Shown in pieces: positions 19,735-28,546 of a DNA stretch of 64,000 nt. The position numbers and the translations under genes are program-made. The notes beneath the pieces are model-generated. The model was not told where the DNA came from. It did no database searches and was given only the letters and a program-made list of their open reading frames with translations. Source of the stretch: JBFWYO01 sp050186335. Its GTDB lineage: Bacteria; Pseudomonadota; Alphaproteobacteria; Bin65. Every line of letters begins with the position of its first letter. Within the stretch, counting starts at the first letter, position 1. Location: positions 1 to 64,000 of the forward strand of contig JBFWYO010000004.1 of assembly GCA_050186335.1 (NCBI GenBank), written 5' to 3'.

Positions 19735-20586
19735 CTACTTCGCCTCCGCCATTGCCGGCGACACCGCGCATCCGTGGTACCACACGACCGGGAACAGCTT
19801 GCTGTCCAGCTTGTCGCCGGGCCGCAGATCGGCGTTGTTCAGCGCCGGTACGAACGAGCCGCGCGGTTGGTAGGTTACGTCGTCGCCCGTGTAGCGCACC
19901 GAATAGCCGCGCCGGCGTGTAGCCGCAGTCCGATTCCCGCCGGCACCATGAATGGTGCGCGCGGTGAACGCGACCACGTCGCCGGGCTGCATTTCCCAGG
20001 TCGCGATGTCCAGTTGATCGCGCATCGCGTCGATGTCGGGCATCGGCTCGAAGCGCGGATCGATCTTCAGTTCGATGCTGCTCTTGGCGAACGAGTAAGG
20101 CTGGAACAAAAGGTTCCACCGATGCGAGCTGCGCACATATTCGACCGCGCCGCTGGCCGCGGTGACCGGGTCCAACGCCAGCCAGAACGAAACGATCTGG
20201 TCGCCCTCGAGCGGCCAGACCGGCAGGTCCTGGTGCCACGGCGTCGGCGCTTCGGTGCCCGGCTCCTTGACGAACAATTGATCGTACAAAAGATTCAGCT
20301 TGCGCGCGCCCATCAGCGCCGCGGCCAATTGCGGCAAAGACGAATGCAGCACGTAATCGCGGAACTCGGCGTGGCGCGGCCAACAAAGGGAATTTCCGTG
20401 AAACCGGCCCTTTTCGATCTGGTAATTGTGAAAGAACGGGCCCGGGTCGAGAATGTCCCGCTCGATCGCGGCGCACAGCTTTTCCCGCGTGCCCGCATCG
20501 ACGACGCTGCGCAGACAGATCGCGCCGTCGCGGATGAACGTGGTGATCGCGTCGTCGGTTAACGGCAGTTCGAACGAATCCTTCAT
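19735..20586 (-). CDS. Phytanoyl-CoA dioxygenase (PhyH) family protein 1
   Basis: A 283-aa Fe(II)/2-oxoglutarate dioxygenase of the PhyH family. Iron ligands are visible as PTPWHQD (His118, Asp120) and ARTIHGAGGN (His213); RRGYSVRY supplies the 2-oxoglutarate-binding Arg. Related enzymes hydroxylate acyl-CoAs, betaines or small acids. It is divergent from the AhpD-like gene across a 152-nt region that carries a palindrome. The second PhyH gene at 21354 is a paralogue, with HxD at the same residue numbers. Confidence 0.88.
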   Translation of the reverse strand: MKDSFELPLTDDAITTFIRDGAICLRSVVDAGTREKLCAAIERDILDPGPFFHNYQIEKGRFHGNSLCWPRHAEFRDYVLHSSLPQLAAALMGARKLNLLYDQLFVKEPGTEAPTPWHQDLPVWPLEGDQIVSFWLALDPVTAASGAVEYVRSSHRWNLLFQPYSFAKSSIELKIDPRFEPMPDIDAMRDQLDIATWEMQPGDVVAFTARTIHGAGGNRTAATRRRGYSVRYTGDDVTYQPRGSFVPALNNADLRPGDKLDSKLFPVVWYHGCAVSPAMAEAK

Positions 20587-20640
20587 GCGCCAACCTTCTG
20601 CATTTCGCCCAGCGCGAGCGCATGAGCGGTCAACGACAAT

Positions 20641-20660
20641 AATTCAATATGCATTGAATT
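20641..20660. promoter_or_regulatory. Palindrome AATTCAAT-ATGC-ATTGAATT, candidate operator
   Basis: Perfect 8-bp arms around 4 nt, very AT-rich in a GC-rich setting, lie midway between the divergent PhyH 1 and AhpD-like genes. The size and placement suit a dimeric repressor controlling both directions. The nearby TetR gene (22224-22937) is the first candidate. Confidence 0.5.
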
Positions 20661-20738
20661 TTGTAAAGAGCCACGGTAGCGTGGTTGCAATCGGAACCAA
20701 CCGTGCCCCGACCTGGATTGCCAAGAACGGAGCGTCTT

Positions 20739-21344
20739 ATGTCGATCCTGAGGTCCCACAAGGGGCCGATCTCGCTGCGCGATATTTTCAAGCTGATGCC
20801 GGAGCATGCCGAAGCGGTTGTGCGCTATTACGAATCGGTGATGCGCGGTCCATCGCCGCTGTCCGCCGGCGAGCGGGAGTTCATCTACAGCTATTGCTCG
20901 GCGCTCAATCTGTGCCATTTTGCCCATACGTCGCACAAGGCGGCCGCGGTTGCCCTCGGCATCGACGCCAAGGCATTCGACCATCTGTCGGGCGATCTGG
21001 CGGATGCACCGATCTCGAAAAAGCTCAAGCCGATCGTAAGGTTCGCCCGCAAGCTGACGCTGGCCCCGGGCTTGATCGAACCGTCGGACGCCGATGCGAT
21101 CTACGCGGCGGGCTGGGCGGAAAAGGCGATCGCCGATACCATCCTGGTGGTTTCGCTGACGGCGTGGATCAATCGCATCTTGAACGGGTTTTGCGCCTGG
21201 TCGCCGGACGACCAGCACCGCGCCAACGGCGAACGGCTCGCCAAGCACGGTTATCTGCCTGTCGCGCGCGAAGTGGCGATATCGCTCGAGAGTGGCAAGG
21301 CCGGACGTACGCGGCGGCCAAATGCGCGCACAAAGAAACGCTGA
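20739..21344 (+). CDS. AhpD/carboxymuconolactone-decarboxylase-like protein
   Basis: A 201-aa all-helical CMD-family protein. The segment LSAGEREFIYSYCSALNLCHFAHTSH follows the AhpD pattern E-x(n)-C-x2-C-x3-H, but the second Cys of the CxxC pair is Ala (CHFA); another Cys lies six residues before the first (Cys53, Cys59). It therefore may not be a standard AhpD-like peroxidase. The ATG at 20739 has a CGGAGCG site. It is 9 nt before PhyH 2, so it is co-transcribed with a dioxygenase; the role is unknown. Confidence 0.75.
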   Translation: MSILRSHKGPISLRDIFKLMPEHAEAVVRYYESVMRGPSPLSAGEREFIYSYCSALNLCHFAHTSHKAAAVALGIDAKAFDHLSGDLADAPISKKLKPIVRFARKLTLAPGLIEPSDADAIYAAGWAEKAIADTILVVSLTAWINRILNGFCAWSPDDQHRANGERLAKHGYLPVAREVAISLESGKAGRTRRPNARTKKR

Positions 21345-21353
21345 ACCGGGACG

Positions 21354-22190
21354 ATGGAAATGGATTTCGGCTACCAGATCGAGGAGGGGGACATCGCTGC
21401 CTTCGAGCGCGATGGCGTCATCGTCCTGCGCGGCATCGTCGGTCCATCGTGGCGCGAGAAACTTGCCGCCGCGGTCGATCGCGAAATGACCGATCCCGCC
21501 GAGTTTTCCCAGGATTTCGACAAGGACGGGCGCTTCCACCAGGGCAACCAGCGTTGGCGCGTCGATCCCGACGTGCGGGATTACGTGTTCAACTCCGATC
21601 TACCATATGCCGCCGCGCAACTGCTCCGTTCGTCCAAGGTCAATCTCGTATGCGATCAGTTGTTCCTGAAGGAACCCGGCACAGCCGATCTGCCGTCGCC
21701 GTGGCATCAGGACCAAGTGGTGTTCCCAACCAAGGGCGCGAACACGATTTCGTTCTGGACCAGCCTGGATCCGATCACGCTGTCGACCGGCGCCATGGAA
21801 TTCATTCGCGGCTCGCATCGCTGGGGCCGCCTGTTCCAGCCGCGGCGGTTCAGCGGCGAAGCGATTTACCCGCATGTCGAGGGTTACGAGGAAACGCCTG
21901 ATTTCAATGCTCAGCGCGACATGTACGAGATCCTCACCTGGGATCTGGAGCCGGGCGACGCGCTGGCGTTCGCCTTTACCACCGTGCATTCGGCGCGCGG
22001 CAATGCCTCGAATCAGCGCCGGCGACGCGCCTATACGATCCGCTATGCTGGCGACGGCGTGAGCTACTATCCGCATGCGGCGACCATGAAAATGTTCGCC
22101 GGTGCAAACGCCAAGCCGGGCGGACGCTTGGACAGCGAGCTGTTCCCGGTCGTCTGGCCGCGCTCGGGCGCCGCCGCGCGAAAGCCATAG
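21354..22190 (+). CDS. Phytanoyl-CoA dioxygenase (PhyH) family protein 2
   Basis: A 278-aa PhyH-family Fe(II)/2-oxoglutarate dioxygenase. SPWHQD gives His118 and Asp120, TTVHSARGN gives His212, and RRRRAYTIRYAGD contains the 2-oxoglutarate Arg. It resembles PhyH 1 throughout (LFQP, SGAMEFIRGSHRW, L/KLFPVVW). A second in-frame ATG lies at 21360. The same-strand order AhpD-like, PhyH 2, TetR with short gaps suggests an operon. Confidence 0.88.
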   Translation: MEMDFGYQIEEGDIAAFERDGVIVLRGIVGPSWREKLAAAVDREMTDPAEFSQDFDKDGRFHQGNQRWRVDPDVRDYVFNSDLPYAAAQLLRSSKVNLVCDQLFLKEPGTADLPSPWHQDQVVFPTKGANTISFWTSLDPITLSTGAMEFIRGSHRWGRLFQPRRFSGEAIYPHVEGYEETPDFNAQRDMYEILTWDLEPGDALAFAFTTVHSARGNASNQRRRRAYTIRYAGDGVSYYPHAATMKMFAGANAKPGGRLDSELFPVVWPRSGAAARKP

Positions 22191-22223
22191 CCTGGCCGTG
22201 GCGGACCGATTATCGTTTCGCCA

Positions 22224-22937
22224 ATGGCCAAAAAGACTTCGTCAAGCAGAACCAAGGCAAAACGCGCGCCGGCGCCGAAGCCGAGCCGCTCCCGGCGCAA
22301 GCGGGGCCGGCCGAGCACGGGCGACGCCGTCGACCGCCGCCAGAAACTGCTCGATTCCGCCCGCACGCTACTCGGCGAGCGCGGCTCCGCCCGCCTGACG
22401 CTCGGCGAGATCGCGCGTCATGCCGGCGTCGATGCGGCGATGGTGAAGTACTATTTCGGCAGCAAGGACGCACTGTTCTACACCGTCGTCAACGACATCA
22501 TCGGCGGCTGGCTGGCCACCGCGCAACGCATGCTCGGCCACGGGAAAACACCGGTGCTGAAACTGCGGGGGCGCATGGGAGGCTTGGCCCAGATGCGTCG
22601 CTCGGCCTTCTTCATCGATCGCCATATGCTGGAGGAGATCATCGACGCGCGCGGCTCGCCGATGGAGAAGAATTTCGGCCGCCTGGTCGAGCATGCGATC
22701 GCCCAGTATCGCGCCATCTTCGATGCCGGCGTTGCGGGCGGCGAACTGCGGCGGGTCGATCCGGCGTTCTTTTTCGTCGCCGTGCTCGGCTTGATGGATT
22801 TTCTGTTCTCGTTCCGTCCGATGCTGCGCTACGTCGCCGGCAAAGGCGAGCCGATCGAGAAAATCGAACAGCGCTACACGCAAGAACTGGTCGAAATGGT
22901 TCTGTATGGCGTGGTGCGCCGGAAGGGCCGAGCGTAA
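22224..22937 (+). CDS. TetR-family transcriptional regulator with AT-hook-like N-terminus
   Basis: A 237-aa TetR regulator. The first 35 residues are Lys/Arg-rich and include KRGRPS, an AT-hook-like core. The HTH (LTLGEIARHAGVDAAMVKYYFGSKDALFYTVV) follows at about 58-90, then a helical ligand domain. It comes 33 nt after PhyH 2 and converges with the CoA-ligase gene on the other strand. It probably controls the PhyH genes through the palindrome at 20641-20660; that link is inferred. Confidence 0.88.
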   Translation: MAKKTSSSRTKAKRAPAPKPSRSRRKRGRPSTGDAVDRRQKLLDSARTLLGERGSARLTLGEIARHAGVDAAMVKYYFGSKDALFYTVVNDIIGGWLATAQRMLGHGKTPVLKLRGRMGGLAQMRRSAFFIDRHMLEEIIDARGSPMEKNFGRLVEHAIAQYRAIFDAGVAGGELRRVDPAFFFVAVLGLMDFLFSFRPMLRYVAGKGEPIEKIEQRYTQELVEMVLYGVVRRKGRA

Positions 22938-22942
22938 TCGAG

Positions 22943-24544
22943 TTATCGCTGCAGCTTGTAGCCGGACGCCTCGCGATCCCAGGTGCCGGCGGTAATGCCG
23001 CGTTCGCGCAGCTTATATTTCTGAATCTTGCCGTTTTCCGTGGCCGGCAGTTCCGCCATGAATTCGATGTAGCGGGGGATGGCGAAATACGCCAGCCGCG
23101 GGCGACAAAACTCGGTCAGCTCGATTTCCGACAGCCGGCTGTCGCCCTTGCGCACGAGCGCGACCATCACCTCGTCTTCGCCCATCTCCGATTTGACCGG
23201 AAACACCGCCGCGTTCGCGATCTCCGGGTGGCTCAGCAGGACCTGCTCGACCTCGAACGACGAGATGTTCTCGCCGCGCCGGCGGATCGCGTCCTTGATC
23301 CGATCGATGAAGCGGAAATACCCGTCGGCCTCGCGCACCACCCGGTCGCCGGTGTGGAACCACAGATTGCGCCATGCCTCGACGGTCTTGTCGTCCATGC
23401 CGAAATACCCGGTCGAAACCGCGAACGGTTCGTCCGCCCGCACCACCAGCTCGCCCGGTTCGCCGGCCGGCACTTCGTTGTCCTCGGCGTCGACCACCTT
23501 GGCCTCGAAACCTTGGCAGACCGTGCCCATATAGCCGGCCCGGGCTTCGCTGCCCATCGGGCCCAGGACGAAATTGGTTTCGGTCGAGCCGTAGCCGTCG
23601 AGCATCCTGATTCCGGTGCGCGCCTCGAACTCCGCGTGCAGATGCGCGGGCACCCCGGGGCTGAGCACGCTGCGGATCGAATGTCTGCGTTCGTCCGGAT
23701 GCGGCGGGCGCGCCAGCAAAATCGACACCATGGCGCCCAGCAGATACGTGACCGTGGCCTTACGCTCGATCAGGGTCTGCCAGAACGAGGACGCGGAAAA
23801 GCGCGGCTCGACGACCAGCGTCGATCCCGTGAGCAGCGCCTGGAAAAATGCATTCAACGCATTGGTGTGAAACAGCGGCAGGGTGGTGCACAACACGTCA
23901 CCCTCGACCACGCCGAGCATGTGGGAACTGTAGACGCCCCACCAGAAATACTGCGCCTGCGGGCAGCACACGCCCTTCGACGGCCCGGTCGTCCCGGACG
24001 TGTAAAGGATCGCGATGGTCTGGCCCGGCCGGATCGCCCCGTGCGCCACCGCATCGCCGGCATCGGGCATGGGCCGCGCGACGATGCCGGGAAATTCCTG
24101 CTGCGTCGTGCCGCCGATGGTCCAGATCTGCGTCAGGGCGCATTTCGCCAGATCGATATGCGCCAGAGCAGTCAGCAATTCCGATTCGGCAACCAAGAGC
24201 TTCGCGCCGCAATTGTTTAGAATGTGCTGGAGCTGCGGCCCGCGCGAGGCGGTGTTGATCGGCACCGCGACGGCGCCGATCCAGGCACAGCCGAGAAACA
24301 CCTGCATGAACTCGGCGCGGTTGCCGCACATGATGGCGACCCGGTCGCCGGGCGCTGTGCCGGACGCGGTCAGCATGCCGCCGGCGCGCGCCGCGATCTC
24401 GAGCGCCTGGGCGTAGCTCCACGTCACGCCGCCGGCAGTGAACAAGGCCCGTGCGCCGTAGCGTTTCGCCTGGCGCGTCAGCATCGCCGGCAGGGTTCGG
24501 TCCGGCGGCGCGAAGGCGGCGATAAGGGGGGAAAAATCGGTCAT
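22943..24544 (-). CDS. AMP-dependent acyl-CoA ligase 3 (CaiC-like)
   Basis: A 533-aa ANL-superfamily ligase of the crotonobetaine/carnitine-CoA ligase-like group. P-loop YTSGTTGPSKGVCC, DGYGSTETNF, A8 RIKDAIRRRGENISSFEVEQ and a C-terminal ATENGKIQKYKLRE are present. It is the last gene of the - strand operon starting with livH at 31370 and lies 7 nt after the cyclase-family gene. It would activate an imported acid or a ring-opened product. It is clearly a different subfamily from the two ligases at 15-19.6 kb. Confidence 0.9.
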   Translation of the reverse strand: MTDFSPLIAAFAPPDRTLPAMLTRQAKRYGARALFTAGGVTWSYAQALEIAARAGGMLTASGTAPGDRVAIMCGNRAEFMQVFLGCAWIGAVAVPINTASRGPQLQHILNNCGAKLLVAESELLTALAHIDLAKCALTQIWTIGGTTQQEFPGIVARPMPDAGDAVAHGAIRPGQTIAILYTSGTTGPSKGVCCPQAQYFWWGVYSSHMLGVVEGDVLCTTLPLFHTNALNAFFQALLTGSTLVVEPRFSASSFWQTLIERKATVTYLLGAMVSILLARPPHPDERRHSIRSVLSPGVPAHLHAEFEARTGIRMLDGYGSTETNFVLGPMGSEARAGYMGTVCQGFEAKVVDAEDNEVPAGEPGELVVRADEPFAVSTGYFGMDDKTVEAWRNLWFHTGDRVVREADGYFRFIDRIKDAIRRRGENISSFEVEQVLLSHPEIANAAVFPVKSEMGEDEVMVALVRKGDSRLSEIELTEFCRPRLAYFAIPRYIEFMAELPATENGKIQKYKLRERGITAGTWDREASGYKLQR

Positions 24545-24551
24545 CGGTTTC

Positions 24552-25349
24552 TTAGGTGGATGGGACGAGTGCCAGCACGCGCAACGGGCTGCCGCTGCCC
24601 TGCTTGATCTTCAGCGGCGGGCAAATGACGACGGCGCCGGCCGGCGGCAGCAGATCCAGGTTGGTCAGGCACTGCAATCCGTAGCGCCCAGCCCCGTGCA
24701 TATAATAATGGCACGGGTAGGGTGGGCGGAAATGCACGGCCTGGCCGGCGTCGGTGCCGATCGCCTCGGAGCCGAACCCGAGCACGTCGCGCTCGTTGAC
24801 CAGAAACTGCACCGCATCGGCATCGGGGCCCGGCGTGTGCTGGCCGGTTTCGTCGAAATTCTGGTACTCCGCCGGGTCCTTGCGCTTGGACCAGTCGGTG
24901 CGCATCAGCAGCCACGAGCGCGGCGGAATACGGCCATGTTCTTCCTCCCATTGGCGCAGGAAATCGACGCTCAGCAGGTAATCCGCGTCCTGCGCCGCCT
25001 GCTTCGAGCAATCGACCACACAGGCTTGGCCGATCAGTCGGTCGACCGGGATCGTGTCGGTCGCGTTGTTCGGCAGGTGCCGGCCGGAGATCCAATGGAT
25101 CGGTGCATCGAAATGCGTGCCGGTGTGCTCGCCGCAGGAAAAATTGTTCCAATACCAGCCCGGCCCGCGCTCGTCGTAGTGCGATGCCTCTTCGATGCGG
25201 AACGGCCAGCATTGGCCCATCTCCGGCGGCAGGGCGATCTGCGGAAACTCCGGGGATAAGGTCTGCGAGAGATCGACGACGCGGATGTTGCCGGTGGCAA
25301 GCGCAGCGACGAGTTGGGCGAGGATCGGTTGCGACATGGATCGGCTCAC
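24552..25349 (-). CDS. Cyclase/kynurenine-formamidase-like metal hydrolase
   Basis: A 265-aa member of the KynB/cyclase family, metal-dependent amidases or lactonases. The signature HxGTHxDxPxH is present as GEHTGTHFDAPIHW (His75, His79, Asp81, His85). The GTG start at 25349 overlaps the stop of the DUF35-SDR gene by 4 nt (GTGA); an ATG at 25337 would shorten it by four residues. It is about 50 residues longer than KynB, closer to the broader cyclase-family proteins of catabolic operons. The substrate is unknown; amide or lactone opening is likely. Confidence 0.87.
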   Translation of the reverse strand: MSRSMSQPILAQLVAALATGNIRVVDLSQTLSPEFPQIALPPEMGQCWPFRIEEASHYDERGPGWYWNNFSCGEHTGTHFDAPIHWISGRHLPNNATDTIPVDRLIGQACVVDCSKQAAQDADYLLSVDFLRQWEEEHGRIPPRSWLLMRTDWSKRKDPAEYQNFDETGQHTPGPDADAVQFLVNERDVLGFGSEAIGTDAGQAVHFRPPYPCHYYMHGAGRYGLQCLTNLDLLPPAGAVVICPPLKIKQGSGSPLRVLALVPST

Positions 25350-26599
25350 AATTGCCCGGAGGCGAGTTCACGTTCGAGCGCTTTCGGATTGTCGCGCCAG
25401 CGTGCCAGCCATTCCTGCGCCACGTCGCCGGGATAGACATCCTCGCCGCTCGATTGCAGCGCGCGCACGATGGCTGTAGCAAGTGCCGTCGGCAGCAGCT
25501 TCGGCGGCAACAGAGTCTGGTTCCATTCGTCGTCGATCGGACCGGGGAACACGTTAATCACGCGCACGCCCGACGGCTGCATCTCCGCGCGCAGGCATTG
25601 CGCCAGCGACAGCGCGGCCGCCTTCGACGCCGAGTAGGTTCCATGCGGCGGGAAATTCGCCAGCGCGAACACGGAGAGCAGATTGACCCACGCGGTCGCG
25701 TTGTTCTGCCCGTCAGCCGCGCGCGCTCGCATTGCCGGGCCGAATTCCTGCGTCAGACGCAACAGGCCGAAATAATTGATGTCCATCTCGGCGCGTGCCA
25801 CGTCCAGGCCCGGCCGGGCGCCGATCCCATAGGTGCGGTGATGGTCCGCCGTGTTGATCAGAATATCGACGCGCCCGCCGATCTCGCCGGCCATTTCCTT
25901 GACCGAGCGCGAATCGGTAACGTCGAGCGGCACCAGCGACACTTGCGGAATTTTCGCCAGTTTTTCGTTGCCGGGAAATTTCTTCCACGGCTCGGCGAAG
26001 CCGACCCAGATCAAATCCGCGCCGGCGGCCGCGACGGCTTCGACGATGGCATGTCCGGCCGCACTTTTGCCGTCGGTGATCAGCACCTTGCGGAATTTCG
26101 GATCGCAGGTCATTTCACGCATTTGTCGGTCGTCCAGCATGTTCGGGGTATCCTGCGCCGGAAGTGCGATGAGCGCCGCCTGGCCGGCGCGGTCGAGGCC
26201 AAGCTGCAATCTCACGCGCGCGGGGGCGGGCGGGCAATCGCTGTGCAGATGTGCGATCACGTTGGGCCCGCTGTTCAGTTTGACCAGCCCGACGCGCCAC
26301 GGCGCGCGCTCGCGAAAGTAGAGTTCCTGGCCATGGCGCACGAGCGTTTCCGCCAAGAGCTCGCCGCCAGTGTCCTGCGCGCGCCACTGCAGCCGGTCCG
26401 AAAGACAGGCGTGGCACGCCTCGCGCGGCGGATACTGCACCGTGCCGCAGTCGCGGCAGACCTGAAGTTCGAAGGCGCCGCGGGCGGCAGACGCCGTTAA
26501 CCCGTGCGCCACGCGGCTGCGCGCCATCGGCGGCGGAATCGAGACGCGCGTGCGGACGATCGGATTCTTGCGTTTTGGCCGCTGCAGCTTTTCCGTCAT
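25346..26599 (-). CDS. DUF35 (Zn-ribbon/OB-fold) - SDR fusion protein
   Basis: A 417-aa two-domain protein. Residues 1-155 are a DUF35 domain with a Cys4 Zn-ribbon (Cys48, Cys51, Cys62, Cys65) and an OB-fold, the type that partners thiolase-fold enzymes. Residues about 168-417 are a short-chain dehydrogenase domain with Ser309, Tyr322 and Lys326 kept, but the nucleotide motif TGxxxGxG reads TDGKSAAG (175-182) and NNAG reads NTAD. The ATG at 26599 overlaps the thiolase-like gene stop by 4 nt, so the two proteins are probably made and act together. Confidence 0.85.
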   Translation of the reverse strand: MTEKLQRPKRKNPIVRTRVSIPPPMARSRVAHGLTASAARGAFELQVCRDCGTVQYPPREACHACLSDRLQWRAQDTGGELLAETLVRHGQELYFRERAPWRVGLVKLNSGPNVIAHLHSDCPPAPARVRLQLGLDRAGQAALIALPAQDTPNMLDDRQMREMTCDPKFRKVLITDGKSAAGHAIVEAVAAAGADLIWVGFAEPWKKFPGNEKLAKIPQVSLVPLDVTDSRSVKEMAGEIGGRVDILINTADHHRTYGIGARPGLDVARAEMDINYFGLLRLTQEFGPAMRARAADGQNNATAWVNLLSVFALANFPPHGTYSASKAAALSLAQCLRAEMQPSGVRVINVFPGPIDDEWNQTLLPPKLLPTALATAIVRALQSSGEDVYPGDVAQEWLARWRDNPKALERELASGQL

Positions 26600-27765
26600 G
26601 CGGCGCGTCCCAGAATCGCGGCCCCGCTGCATAGACCGCGGTCGTAGGTCATCATGCCGAAGCCGCTGACGACACCGACGCTGGCGTCTTTCACGCGGCC
26701 GCCGAGCGGCGCGTCGGTCAACTGCCGGATCGCTTCGACCAAACCCAGATGCCCGGCGGCGGCGCCAGCCTGGCCTACGGACAATTGCCCGCCTGAGGTA
26801 TTGACCGGAAACGACCCGTCGACGGTAAATTCATGGCTGCGCAGAAAATCCGGCCCTTCGCCCTTGGCGCAGAAGCCGAGATCTTCGAGTTGGATCACGC
26901 TCATGACCGGGTAATCGTCGTAGGTTTCGACGAAATCCACGTCGGCGGGTGTGACGCCGGCCTGGCCGTACAGCGCGTCGCGGTCGAGCGCCCAGCCGCC
27001 GCGAAACTGAACCGGATCGTCGGGAAAAGCGTTGTGGCGTTCCATCGTCGACAGCAGGCGCGCGTAGCGCAGGCCGAGATCGTCGGCGACCGTGCGCTCG
27101 AGCACCAGAAATCCTTCGGCACCCGCGCACGGCATCACGCAATCGAACAGCCGGATCGGATCGGCGATCAGCCGCGAGTTCAGGTACTCGTCGAGCGTCA
27201 GTTTCTTCTTCATCAGTGCGTGCGGTATGCGAAGCGCATTGTCGCGCTGCGCCACGCACAGCTTGCCGAAATCCGCCGGAGTCGCGCCATAGCTGCGCAT
27301 ATAATGCTGGGTCAGGAACGCGAAGCTGGCATTCGGTCCGCCCGAGCCGTACGGATACACGGCGTCGCGGGCAAACTGGGCAAAGCTCGATGTGTTCTGG
27401 CGAAACGAATCGATATGGTTGGTGTCGCCCGCGATGCACGCGACGATCGTCGCATCGCCCGCCTGCACCGCGCGCGCGGCGCGGCGCAGCGATACGATCG
27501 CCGACATGCCGCCCATCGGGATGTGATCGAGCCAGCGCAAGGTGACGCCGAGATGCTGCGTCAGCCCCACGGCGGAATCGGGCGCAAGGGTGAAGCTCGA
27601 AACGCACATGCCGTCGATCCCGGCCTTCGGGACCTTGCTCTGCGCCAGGATTTCGGCCAGCGCGCGTGAGAGAAACCAGTGCGCGCCGCGAATCGAATAG
27701 CGCACATACGGCACCGTCACCGGCGCCGCGACCACGATATCGTCGTAGCCTAACCGCGTGCCCAT
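26596..27765 (-). CDS. Thiolase-fold (SCP-x/Ltp2-like) protein without thiolase catalytic residues
   Basis: A 389-aa thiolase-superfamily protein. The nucleophile-Cys region reads HIPMGGMSAIVSLRRAARAV (no Cys), the GHPxG His motif reads SVGQAGAAAGH, and the final CxG region reads VVSGFGMMTYDRG (no Cys). So the Cys-His-Cys machinery of thiolases is missing. Ltp2-type steroid side-chain aldolases are known thiolase-fold enzymes with a repurposed site that need a DUF35 partner; the adjoining DUF35-SDR gene fits this. A retro-aldol or retro-Claisen role on a CoA ester is the best inference. Confidence 0.82.
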   Translation of the reverse strand: MGTRLGYDDIVVAAPVTVPYVRYSIRGAHWFLSRALAEILAQSKVPKAGIDGMCVSSFTLAPDSAVGLTQHLGVTLRWLDHIPMGGMSAIVSLRRAARAVQAGDATIVACIAGDTNHIDSFRQNTSSFAQFARDAVYPYGSGGPNASFAFLTQHYMRSYGATPADFGKLCVAQRDNALRIPHALMKKKLTLDEYLNSRLIADPIRLFDCVMPCAGAEGFLVLERTVADDLGLRYARLLSTMERHNAFPDDPVQFRGGWALDRDALYGQAGVTPADVDFVETYDDYPVMSVIQLEDLGFCAKGEGPDFLRSHEFTVDGSFPVNTSGGQLSVGQAGAAAGHLGLVEAIRQLTDAPLGGRVKDASVGVVSGFGMMTYDRGLCSGAAILGRAA

Positions 27766-27823
27766 GGCGGCACCCTAAATGCAAGCGCGGTTGCAGCGTT
27801 GGCCCGACGCATCGTCATGCGGA

Positions 27824-28546
27824 TCAGCCTTCCTTGCCGCCGAGATACGATGCCATGACGCGCGGATCGTGCATCAGCGCCTTGGCCTCGCCGGCATGGA
27901 CGATCTCGCCGGTTTCGATGACGTAGCCGTAATTCGCCGCTTCCAGCGCGGCGCGGGCGTTCTGCTCGACCAGCAGAATCGACACTCCGAGCGTACGCAG
28001 CGATATCACGATGCGGAAAATCTCCTGCACGATCAGCGGCGCCAGGCCCAGGCTCGGCTCGTCCAGCAGCAAAAGCCTCGGCTTGGCCATCAGCGCCCGA
28101 CCGATCGCCAGCATTTGCCGTTCGCCGCCGGACAGCGTGCTGGCCAACTGGTCGTGCCGTTCGGCGAGGCGCGGGAAACGCTCGTGCACGTCATCGAGAT
28201 CTTTGCGGATTTCGTCGGCTTTGCTTTTCCGCGCATAGGCGCCGAGCATCAGATTGTCGCGCACGGTCAATTCGCCGAACAGTTCGCGCCGTTCGGGCAC
28301 CAGGCACATGCCGCGTTCCACGCGCCCTTCGACGTCGACCCGGCGCATGTCGTTGCCGTCGTAGCGCACGGTGCCGCGCGACGGCAGCAGGCCCATGGTG
28401 GCTTCCAGCATCGTCGTCTTGCCGGCGCCGTTGGGACCGATCACCGCGACGATCTGGCCCGGCTGCATCTCCAGCGAAATGCCGCGTACGGCTTCCATCT
28501 TGCCGTAGGCGACATGCAGGTCGGCAATGCTAAGCAGGGCGGTCAT
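27824..28546 (-). CDS. LivF-type ABC ATPase (system C)
   Basis: A 240-aa ATPase subunit with Walker A GPNGAGKT, signature LSGGERQML, Walker B LLLLDEPSLGLAP and H-loop LVEQN. The ATG overlaps the stop of the upstream LivM-LivG fusion (ATGA). It is followed after 58 nt by the thiolase-fold gene on the same strand, indicating that transport and degradation genes form one - strand operon. Confidence 0.93.
   Translation of the reverse strand: MTALLSIADLHVAYGKMEAVRGISLEMQPGQIVAVIGPNGAGKTTMLEATMGLLPSRGTVRYDGNDMRRVDVEGRVERGMCLVPERRELFGELTVRDNLMLGAYARKSKADEIRKDLDDVHERFPRLAERHDQLASTLSGGERQMLAIGRALMAKPRLLLLDEPSLGLAPLIVQEIFRIVISLRTLGVSILLVEQNARAALEAANYGYVIETGEIVHAGEAKALMHDPRVMASYLGGKEG

Noticed and set aside
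26596..27765. Calling the thiolase-fold gene an ordinary acetyl-CoA acetyltransferase
   Set aside because: The catalytic Cys, GHP His and second Cys are all absent, so thiolase activity is unlikely.
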